Source of the DNA: Eudoraea sp.
Lineage (GTDB): Bacteria > Bacteroidota > Bacteroidia > Flavobacteriales > Flavobacteriaceae
Reading direction: 5' to 3'
DNA length: 7,688 nucleotides
Assembly (NCBI GenBank): GCA_024642325.1
Contig: JAHEBI010000099.1
Span: forward strand, 1 to 7,688
How positions within the stretch are numbered: position 1 is the first letter of the stretch; the number at the start of each line of letters is the position of its first letter. The notes beneath the pieces are model-generated. The model was not told where the DNA came from and ran no database searches. It saw only the letters and a program-made list of their open reading frames with translations. Positions 1 to 5,689 of this stretch are shown piece after piece. The position numbers were made by a program, and so were the translations under genes.

Positions 1-1329
1 CATTGGAACCACATAGCTATATTCTTTTTTAAATGCTTTACCGCCAATAGTCGCATCCGCTGCAAGTTCATGGAAGTCTATTTTGTGTCTGCTGAGTATT
101 TCCGCAAGATGCCAGGTCTTGGCCGCATCCTTGCTATCACCAAAAATTATTGATTTATTCTTGCTTTTTGCCGCTTCACTTCTCGCATTTCGGAAAAAAT
201 CCTGCTGATAAGAAAGAATTTTTACACGCATGTTTTTGGCCGCATCTATGGTTGACAATGCCGTTGTAAATTGATTTCTGATTGTAAATGGAAAAGTAAG
301 AGTGCCATTTTCAGTCTCTTGTATATGACCCCGGGAACTGGCTTGTTCAAAGAGGATTCCAATTCCCCCGTTGACGTCTGGAAATGTAGAACCTTTCCCA
401 TAATAGTAGTCGTCATATCCTTGCTCTGTATAGTAAAGAGATCCTATTTTATCTAATGCTTTGGCATGGTAACGACCAATTTCTGCAGTTAGTTCCTGGT
501 TAGCCGAAGGAGTTAAAGGATGTACCCTTGCAGGCTCGCCCGGTTGAAAAAAGAAGGTTGAATTGGTGCGCATTTCATGGTGATCCGTAAGGATATTTGG
601 AAGCCATTTATGGAAAGTTTCTATTCTTGCCCGGCTTTCCGGTAATTGCACGGGAAGCCAATCCCGATTAATATCAAACCAATAATGATTAGTTCGGCCA
701 CCGGGCCAAACTTCATGGTACTCTCTTTCATTGGTATCGGAATTCAGGTTCATACTCCTATTGGTATTTGCCCAGTAAGCAAATCGCTGAAGACCGTCCG
801 GATTAAAAGATGGATCCATAAGAATAACCAGGTGGTCCAGTAATTCTTCAATCTCCGGCCCCTGGGCTGCCGCCAGATAATATGCATAGGCTAAGCCAGC
901 ATTTGCTCCACTGGGTTCATTGCCGTGAACAGAGAATCCCTGATATACTATAATTGGCATATTTTCTATGGAAACTGAGGTGTCTCCATTCTCTGTAAGT
1001 GCTATATGATCCTGGCGAATCTGTTCGAGGTTTTTATGGTTTTTGGGGGAAGTGATGGTCAGTAATAAGATAGGTCTGCCTTCAAAAGTGGATCCGCGGT
1101 TTTCAATACTTATACGATCACTTTTCCCGGCTAATGTTTGCATATAAAACATCAGTTTGTCATGGGTGACGTGCCATTCGCCTACCTCATGACCAATTAA
1201 CTCCGCAGGACGGGGAATGCTTTCATCATAAGTGATATTCTGTGGTAAATAATAGTCAAGATTAATCGAATTCTGAGAGACCGCTATAAAAGAGAAGATA
1301 AGAAGTACCGTTGTAATAATTTTTCTCAT
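1..1329 (-). CDS. Secreted M14-family zinc carboxypeptidase, N-terminal part (3' end cut by the window edge)
   Basis: A metallo-carboxypeptidase expected to remove C-terminal or related residues from peptides outside the cytoplasm. The frame is open on the minus strand from the ATG at 1329 to base 1, giving 443 residues with no stop. Residues 1-18 form a Sec-type signal peptide (MRKIITTVLLIFSFIAVS). M14 active-site elements appear in the expected order: the HxxE zinc motif HGNEPSG (H135, E138), NPDG (176-179), an Asn-Arg pair in INRDW (N221, R222) that should bind the substrate carboxylate, DHHE (249-252; H251 best fits the third zinc ligand), and FEQAS with E328 in the position of the general-base glutamate. 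The catalytic domain therefore seems complete and intact. Sequence continues at least 115 residues past E328, so a C-terminal region follows; Bacteroidota members of this type are usually much longer than the catalytic domain. Substrate is unknown. A terminator lies just upstream, so it is probably transcribed separately from the PUR gene, although I see no consensus promoter in the 30-nt gap. Confidence 0.9.
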   Translation of the reverse strand, partial: MRKIITTVLLIFSFIAVSQNSINLDYYLPQNITYDESIPRPAELIGHEVGEWHVTHDKLMFYMQTLAGKSDRISIENRGSTFEGRPILLLTITSPKNHKNLEQIRQDHIALTENGDTSVSIENMPIIVYQGFSVHGNEPSGANAGLAYAYYLAAAQGPEIEELLDHLVILMDPSFNPDGLQRFAYWANTNRSMNLNSDTNEREYHEVWPGGRTNHYWFDINRDWLPVQLPESRARIETFHKWLPNILTDHHEMRTNSTFFFQPGEPARVHPLTPSANQELTAEIGRYHAKALDKIGSLYYTEQGYDDYYYGKGSTFPDVNGGIGILFEQASSRGHIQETENGTLTFPFTIRNQFTTALSTIDAAKNMRVKILSYQQDFFRNARSEAAKSKNKSIIFGDSKDAAKTWHLAEILSRHKIDFHELAADATIGGKAFKKEYSYVVPM

Positions 1330-1360
1330 TTTCTTTGAAGTTTGTATAAGTTAGGGTATA

Positions 1361-1396
1361 AAAATAAAAAACGACCTTTGAATACAAAGATCGTTT
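1361..1396 (-). terminator. Rho-independent terminator after the PUR-family gene
   Basis: On the minus strand two 12-nt arms (1396-1385 and 1380-1369) pair completely with a single G-U wobble around a 4-nt TATT loop. A T-rich run (1368-1361) follows directly. It sits 22 bases past the stop of the PUR-family gene and about 30 bases before the carboxypeptidase start. Read on the plus strand the same pair becomes a C-A mismatch and the T-tract is lacking, so it is oriented for the minus strand. Confidence 0.85.
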
Positions 1397-1417
1397 GAAT
1401 GATTCTGTAATTAGAAT

Positions 1418-1789
1418 TTAGATATCATCAAAATCCAAATCTGTAAAATTATCTGTGGATGAAGCCTCTCCATTTGGACTAGGCTCATCTTTTTTGAAGT
1501 CTTTTTGATGTCTTTCCGAGATAACTTCCTGTCCTTTTTCTGTAATTATATAGTCCATCATTTCTTCCATGATTTCTCTAAACGACTCAAAATCCTCTTT
1601 GTAGAGATATATTTTGTGTTTTTTATAGTGGAAGGAGCCATCATCATGGGTAAATTTTTTACTCTCTGTAATGGTCAGATAATAATCTTCTGCCTTAGTA
1701 CTTCTAACATCAAAAAAGTATGTCCTTCTCCCGGCTCTTAAAACTTTTGAGAAAATTTCTTCCTGATCCATTAAATCTTTATCGCTCAT
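1418..1789 (-). CDS. PUR-family (DUF3276) DNA/RNA-binding protein
   Basis: A 123-residue cytoplasmic protein of the bacterial PUR-alpha-like family (DUF3276), small single-repeat relatives of eukaryotic Pur-alpha that bind single-stranded nucleic acid. In Borrelia the relative BpuR binds DNA and RNA and regulates expression; the role in Bacteroidota is poorly defined. The core spans about residues 10-88: a beta-rich part (FSKVLRAGRRTYFFDVRS, then DYYLTITESKK and HKIYLYKEDF) followed by a helix (FESFREIMEEMMDYI), the beta-beta-beta-beta-alpha order of a PUR repeat. The basic/aromatic stretch RAGRRTYFF (18-26) would suit nucleic-acid contact. The tail from about 98 is low-complexity and ends in the acidic run DLDFDDI, probably disordered. 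It lies 78 bases after the ABC gene on the same strand with no convincing terminator between, so cotranscription is possible. I saw no clean TAnnTTTG promoter upstream. Confidence 0.85.
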   Translation of the reverse strand: MSDKDLMDQEEIFSKVLRAGRRTYFFDVRSTKAEDYYLTITESKKFTHDDGSFHYKKHKIYLYKEDFESFREIMEEMMDYIITEKGQEVISERHQKDFKKDEPSPNGEASSTDNFTDLDFDDI

Positions 1790-1867
1790 TTGTAAAATAT
1801 CAAGTTAGTATTTATACCTAAAATATATTCAAAAATGTAAAAAAAAAGCTTACCTGACAACATTTTT

Positions 1868-3622
1868 CTAGATTTCTTTCGCCGATAGTTGATTGATATA
1901 AAGCTCCTTGTAGTAACCTTTTTTCTCTATCAATTCATTATGAGTACCTTCCTGGAGGACCTTTCCACCTTCCAGAACTATAATCTTATCTGCGTTTTTG
2001 GCCGATGAAACACGATGGCTTACAATAAGGGTTGTCCTTAAATGTGACGCTTGTTTCAGGTTTTGGAGTATTTCTTCTTCAGTTTCTGTATCCACGGCAG
2101 ACAGGCAATCATCGAAAAGATAAATCCTGGGGTCTTTTAGTAAAGCCCTGGCTATCGATACGCGCTGTTTCTGACCTCCGCTCAAGGTAATACCCCGCTC
2201 ACCAAGTATAGTATCATATTTTTTGGAAAAACCCATGATGTTTTCATGAACGGCAGCTTTTCTGGCAACTTCCAAAATCTCGCTTTCTGTTGCGTCCTCC
2301 TTACCGAATTTTAGGTTATTCTTTATCGTATCAGAAAATAAAAACGCATCCTGAGGAACAGCACCAATTGATTCTCTTAGGTTATGTAAATTTAATTTTT
2401 GAATTGGGACACCATCAATTAAAATCTGACCTGAAGAGGTGTCGTATAACCTGGCTATCAGATCGAGGATCGTAGATTTTCCTGAACCGGTTTTTCCAAT
2501 AATTGCAACTGTTTCGCCTTCATTTATAGTAAACGATATATTTTTAAGAGCCGTAATATTGGTATCATCATAGGTAAACGTGACATTTCTGAATTCAATG
2601 GCTCCTTTTATGGGAGTGTCTTCCGTAACTTCGTTCTTTATTTCAGGTTGTTCATTTAAAAACTCATTTATCCGCTTTTGAGAAGCTTCGGCACGCTGGA
2701 CAATGGAGGTTAACCACCCTACAACAGCAACGGGCCAGGTAAGCATATTTACATAAAGTATAAATTCTGCAATAGTACCTATAGATAAAATTTCACCATT
2801 GATATATTGTTTGCCTCCAACATAAATGACAAAAATATTACTGATTCCAATTAATAGGATCATCAATGGAAAAAACCAGGCGTTAACTTTGGCCAGATCC
2901 ATGCTTTTATCTTTTCCTTCGTTAGCCAGCACAACCACTTCGCTGTTTATCTGAGGCTCCAGGCTATATGCCTTTATAACCGATATTCCGGAAAAGGATT
3001 CCTGGGCAAAAGTGGATAATGTGGAGAGGTATTCCTGAACTTTGGTACTTCTTTTATGAATAATTTTACTTATCTGATATATCAAAACCGAAAGTATAGG
3101 CAAGGGTAATAATGAATAAAATGCAATGGTTGGTGCTTTAATAAACATCAGGGGAATCAGACAAACAAACAAGGTGAGTGTCTGGATTCCGTACATTATT
3201 GCAGGCCCGGTATAAAGTCGTACCTGCCCAACATCTTCACTAATCCTGTTCATTAGGTCGCCGGTGCGGTTCTTTTTATAAAAATTCAGACTCAGAAGCT
3301 GGTAATGATCAAAAACTTCATTTTTTAAATCGTATTCAATGTATCGGGATACATTAATAATGGTCTGCCTCATTAAGAAGGTGAAAAAACCTGAGAGCAA
3401 TGCTGCCCCAACAATAATCAGGATATATTCTAAAAGCAAATCTCTTGCCGCAGGTTCTGTAATTTCTGAAGCCACATAATTCTCTACTACTTCAATGGAT
3501 TTTTTTACATAGGAAGGCATGATCAACTGAAATATCCTGGCAATAATCGTGATGATAATACCCATTAGTAATTTAAACCAATATTTTTTAAAGTATTTGT
3601 CTAAGTGCCTGAGTTCTTTCAT
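1868..3622 (-). CDS. ABC exporter half-transporter (permease fused to ATPase), Walker B Glu replaced by Asp
   Basis: An inner-membrane ABC exporter subunit with one transmembrane domain and one ATPase domain in a single chain, so it must dimerise. With the start at 3622 it has 584 residues. About 15-310 is the membrane domain with hydrophobic helices near 16-36, 63-84, 141-160, 163-183, 248-268 and 281-303; 340-575 is the ATPase. Visible motifs are Walker A GKTGSGKST (376-384), Q-loop Q424, signature LSGGQ (480-484), Walker B YLFDD (501-505), D-loop SAVD (508-511) and switch H536. Residue 505, normally the catalytic Glu, is Asp, as in the degenerate-site halves of heterodimeric exporters such as TM287, BmrC and MdlA. 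No partner gene is in the window, so homodimer or distant partner is open; the substrate (drug, lipid or peptide) cannot be told. An in-frame ATG at 3688 would add 22 residues but lies upstream of the promoter, whose predicted transcription start is near 3655. MKELRHLDKYFKKYW at 3622 also looks like a usual exporter N-terminus. Confidence 0.92.
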   Translation of the reverse strand: MKELRHLDKYFKKYWFKLLMGIIITIIARIFQLIMPSYVKKSIEVVENYVASEITEPAARDLLLEYILIIVGAALLSGFFTFLMRQTIINVSRYIEYDLKNEVFDHYQLLSLNFYKKNRTGDLMNRISEDVGQVRLYTGPAIMYGIQTLTLFVCLIPLMFIKAPTIAFYSLLPLPILSVLIYQISKIIHKRSTKVQEYLSTLSTFAQESFSGISVIKAYSLEPQINSEVVVLANEGKDKSMDLAKVNAWFFPLMILLIGISNIFVIYVGGKQYINGEILSIGTIAEFILYVNMLTWPVAVVGWLTSIVQRAEASQKRINEFLNEQPEIKNEVTEDTPIKGAIEFRNVTFTYDDTNITALKNISFTINEGETVAIIGKTGSGKSTILDLIARLYDTSSGQILIDGVPIQKLNLHNLRESIGAVPQDAFLFSDTIKNNLKFGKEDATESEILEVARKAAVHENIMGFSKKYDTILGERGITLSGGQKQRVSIARALLKDPRIYLFDDCLSAVDTETEEEILQNLKQASHLRTTLIVSHRVSSAKNADKIIVLEGGKVLQEGTHNELIEKKGYYKELYINQLSAKEI

Positions 3623-3660
3623 TAAAATGGCTGGTAATACGAATTGGTTGAACAGATTGA

Positions 3661-3689
3661 CAAATATAGCTGATTGGTCACAAAACAAA
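3661..3689 (-). promoter_or_regulatory. Bacteroidota-type promoter for the ABC exporter gene
   Basis: On the minus strand TTTG (3689-3686) is followed by a 17-nt spacer and TATATTTG (3668-3661), a full match to the Bacteroidota primary-sigma consensus TTTG-N17-19-TAnnTTTG. Transcription would begin around 3655, giving a leader of about 33 nt before the ATG at 3622. That start point lies downstream of the alternative ATG at 3688, which decides the start choice for the exporter. No mapped transcript supports this; it is a consensus match only. Confidence 0.7.
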
Positions 3690-3724
3690 TGTTATAAAAC
3701 TTATAAGATAAACTGATAATTAGG

Positions 3725-3753
3725 TTCGGATTTAAAATAGATTAGTATTTTTG
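3725..3753 (+). promoter_or_regulatory. Bacteroidota-type promoter for nusB
   Basis: TATTTTTG (3746-3753) matches the -7 consensus TAnnTTTG exactly. TTCG (3725-3728), 17 nt upstream, is an imperfect -33 element. Transcription would start near 3760, some 34 nt before nusB. It stands back to back with the exporter promoter, with about 35 bases of AT-rich DNA between the two -33 elements; that gap holds the 8-bp palindrome CTTATAAG (3700-3707). Confidence 0.65.
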
Positions 3754-3793
3754 CGGCGTTTTGTATCTATAATTAAAAGCGAGGTTCTTTAAA

Positions 3794-4741
3794 ATGCTTA
3801 CACGAAGGCAAATCAGGGTAAAAGTAATGCAATGCATTTATTCCCTAACCTTATCACACGATGAATCGTTGGAAAAACAGAAAAAATTTCTACGAATTAG
3901 CATTGACAATACCTACATCCTCTATCTTCTTGTTCTTAGTCTTCTGATGGAACTTTATAAAATGGAGGAAAATTTCATCAGATTATCTTCTAAAAAATAT
4001 TTGAATTCAGAGGCTGAAAAATATCCGAACAGGGAAAAGTTCCTGAATAACGCCCTGCTTAAACAACTTTTTAATAATTCCCTGTTGCAAAATGAATTGG
4101 TAAAAAGGAAATTGGATAATTGGGATCTCCATCAGGATTATGTAAAAATAGTATTTCGTGAAATAAAAAAGAGTGAACTCTTTGATAGCTATATGCTTTT
4201 GGAAGAAAGTAGCTACGAAGAGGATAAAAATCTTATTGCAAATCTTTTTAAGGACGTTATTGCACCTAATGAAAGGATCTATGAATATTTTGAGGATAAC
4301 AAATTAACCTGGGTAGATGATATCCCGCTTGTCAATACTTTTGTTTTAAAACAATTGAGGAAGGTAAATGAAGATAGTAATCAAACCTATTTTTTGCCTA
4401 AGCTTTTAAAAGACTCCGATGATATAATTTTTGCGGAGCAATTATTAACAAAAACCCTGTTAAACAATAAAAAATTTGAAGAGGAAATTCAAATAAAAAC
4501 ACCGAATTGGGATAAGGACAGGATTGCAGATATAGATGCGATACTTTTAAAGATGGCCATTTGTGAACTTACTGGTTTCCCGTCTATTCCCGAACGTGTA
4601 ACCATTAATGAGTATTTGGAAATTGCAAAAGAATATTCTACACCAAAGAGTAGTATCTTCATTAATGGTATTTTGGATAAATTGGTAAAGGAATACAGGA
4701 GTGATGGAAAATTGAAAAAAACAGGGAGAGGGTTATTATAA
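3794..4741 (+). CDS. nusB: Transcription antitermination factor NusB, long Bacteroidota form
   Basis: NusB binds the boxA RNA element together with S10 (NusE) in the antitermination complex that supports full-length rRNA transcription. The protein has 315 residues, more than twice the roughly 140 of E. coli NusB, as is usual for Bacteroidota. The N-terminal first helix keeps the NusB pattern RRxxRxxxxQxxY (RRQIRVKVMQCIY, 4-16). The C-terminal core, about 240-300, has the family's typical DRIADIDAILLKMAICEL and the final motif VTINEYLEIAKEYSTPKSSIFINGILDKL split over 269-297. The middle, about 30-235, is a charged, mainly helical insertion of unknown role. A GAGG at 3781-3784, 9 nt before the ATG, is a better Shine-Dalgarno match than is usual in this phylum and supports the start. 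It begins a plus-strand run with the DUF1573 and yajC genes, which have their own likely promoter. Confidence 0.93.
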   Translation: MLTRRQIRVKVMQCIYSLTLSHDESLEKQKKFLRISIDNTYILYLLVLSLLMELYKMEENFIRLSSKKYLNSEAEKYPNREKFLNNALLKQLFNNSLLQNELVKRKLDNWDLHQDYVKIVFREIKKSELFDSYMLLEESSYEEDKNLIANLFKDVIAPNERIYEYFEDNKLTWVDDIPLVNTFVLKQLRKVNEDSNQTYFLPKLLKDSDDIIFAEQLLTKTLLNNKKFEEEIQIKTPNWDKDRIADIDAILLKMAICELTGFPSIPERVTINEYLEIAKEYSTPKSSIFINGILDKLVKEYRSDGKLKKTGRGLL

Positions 4742-4761
4742 ACAAATATTCCTTAATTTTG
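4733..4761 (+). promoter_or_regulatory. Probable promoter for the DUF1573-yajC pair, overlapping the nusB stop
   Basis: TAATTTTG (4754-4761) fits the TAnnTTTG -7 consensus; 17 nt upstream TTAT (4733-4736) is only a poor -33 element and lies inside the last codons of nusB. Transcription would begin near 4768, about 20 nt before the ATG at 4788. A 12-bp palindrome overlaps the -7 box (listed separately). Read-through from nusB is equally possible since no terminator separates the genes. Confidence 0.5.
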
Positions 4762-4769
4762 CATGCAAA
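4758..4769. repeat. 12-bp perfect palindrome TTTGCATGCAAA over the -7 box
   Basis: TTTGCATGCAAA is fully self-complementary and spans the end of the predicted -7 element and the likely transcription start of the DUF1573 gene. Such a site could be an operator for a dimeric regulator, but half of it is supplied by the TTTG of the promoter itself and there is only one copy in the window, so coincidence is a real alternative. Confidence 0.4.
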
Positions 4770-4787
4770 TCTTAAAAATAAATTATA

Positions 4788-5267
4788 ATGAAAAGATTAT
4801 TTATTGTACTCGGTTTAACCGCAGCCTTAGTACTTAGCTCATGCAAGGAAAATGCTTCCAGCAAAGTAAACACAGAAAATGTTGAAGTGGCAGCAGAAAG
4901 AGACTTACAGGCCAAAAAAGTTCCTGTAATGCAATTTGATGAAACTGAACATGATTTTGGCACCATTACGCAAGGTACTCCTCAGGAAACTATCTTCACT
5001 TTTACAAACACAGGTGATGCACCATTAATTATTACAAACGCAACCAGCAGTTGCGGATGTACAGTTCCAAATCCACCTAAAGATCCGATTGCACCAGGTG
5101 AGAAAGGCGAGCTTATGGTAAAATTCAATGGTTCAGGTCAAAATCAGGTAACAAAGACCATCACGGTTACTGCGAATACAGAAAAAGGACAGGAAATTTT
5201 GAGAATTAAAGCATTTGTTAACCCTAAAGACGCGGGACCAACTGCAGCGGTCGGCCCAATTAAATAA
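4788..5267 (+). CDS. DUF1573 lipoprotein with Ig-like fold
   Basis: A 159-residue lipoprotein of the DUF1573 family, abundant in Bacteroidota and without an established biochemical role. Residues 1-18 are a lipoprotein signal peptide and the lipobox LSSC places the lipidated cysteine at C19. Residues following it are K20-E21-N22, which only partly resemble the basic-acidic export signal described for surface lipoproteins of Capnocytophaga, so periplasmic or surface location is undecided. After a linker (20-45) a single DUF1573 domain runs from about 47 to 147: FDETEHDFGTI starts it, FTFTNTGDAPLII is a beta-strand pair characteristic of ASH/Ig-like domains, and SSCGCTVP (87-94) carries the two conserved cysteines C89 and C91. 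IAPGEKGELMVKF follows in the usual place. The gene is 25 bases before yajC and likely cotranscribed with it, an arrangement I associate with Flavobacteriia. Confidence 0.88.
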   Translation: MKRLFIVLGLTAALVLSSCKENASSKVNTENVEVAAERDLQAKKVPVMQFDETEHDFGTITQGTPQETIFTFTNTGDAPLIITNATSSCGCTVPNPPKDPIAPGEKGELMVKFNGSGQNQVTKTITVTANTEKGQEILRIKAFVNPKDAGPTAAVGPIK

Positions 5268-5292
5268 GTAATACAAAACTCGACAAAAAATT

Positions 5293-5583
5293 ATGGGTGA
5301 TATAGGACAATTTCTTCCAATGATACTCATCTTCGTGGTGGCATATTTTTTTATGATACGTCCGCAGATGAAACGTCAAAAAGACGAAAAGAAGTTTGCA
5401 CAGGCACTGAAGAAAGGTGATAAAATAGTAACGAAAAGTGGCTTGCATGGCAAAATTGTGGATTTAAACGATAAGGATTTTTCCTGTATTATTGAGACCA
5501 TGGCCGGAAGGTTAAAATTTGACAGATCTGCTATTTCTATGGAAATGAGCGCCAAATTGAATGCTGCTCCAAAAGAAAATTAG
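5293..5583 (+). CDS. yajC: Preprotein translocase accessory subunit YajC
   Basis: YajC is a small inner-membrane protein that associates with SecDF and SecYEG and assists protein export; it is generally not essential. The 96-residue product has one N-terminal transmembrane helix (about 7-23), then the conserved MIRPQMKRQKD segment (21-31) at the cytoplasmic face, and a small soluble domain with the family motif around GDKIVTKSGLHGKI (42-55), where the usual Gly-Gly before the Ile/Leu-His-Gly is Ser-Gly. A lysine-rich, positively charged region right after the helix fits the positive-inside rule for N-out topology. Length is normal for the family. It is the last gene of the unit begun by the DUF1573 gene and is followed within about 20 bases by a strong terminator. 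Confidence 0.93.
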   Translation: MGDIGQFLPMILIFVVAYFFMIRPQMKRQKDEKKFAQALKKGDKIVTKSGLHGKIVDLNDKDFSCIIETMAGRLKFDRSAISMEMSAKLNAAPKEN

Positions 5584-5603
5584 GATTAAAAACAATGTGA
5601 GAT

Positions 5604-5635
5604 AAAAACACCGGTAGTTACCGGTGTTTTTTTTT
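5604..5635 (+). terminator. Rho-independent terminator after yajC
   Basis: AAAAACACCGG (5604-5614) pairs perfectly with CCGGTGTTTTT (5621-5631) across the six-base TAGTTA, whose ends can extend the stem, and the run of T continues to 5635. It lies 21 bases past the yajC stop. The flanking A-run gives the opposite strand a T-tract too, but no minus-strand gene ends here, so it serves yajC. Confidence 0.92.
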
Positions 5636-5689
5636 GATCTGATAATTGGCTGAAAATCTTTATATTGAACCTTCCAATAAAATAAAACT

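Noticed and set aside
271..843. Two short plus-strand frames of about 60 residues within the carboxypeptidase region.
   Set aside because: They lie opposite a continuous minus-strand coding frame with intact M14 motifs and show no recognisable domain.
1831..1867. Inverted repeat AAAAATGT / ACATTTTT between the ABC and PUR genes as a possible minus-strand terminator.
   Set aside because: The stem is 8 bp and almost all A-T, the loop is 21 nt, and the T-run lies inside the loop rather than after the stem. Intrinsic termination is unlikely.
3623..3688. A 22-residue N-terminal extension of the ABC exporter beginning at the ATG at 3688.
   Set aside because: A full-consensus promoter for the same gene overlaps these codons, and the extension does not look like an exporter N-terminus.
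5660..5667. TTATATTG as a promoter -7 box for the oxidoreductase gene.
   Set aside because: It departs from TAnnTTTG at two of six fixed positions and has no TTTG at the right distance upstream, so it is mentioned only as weak.
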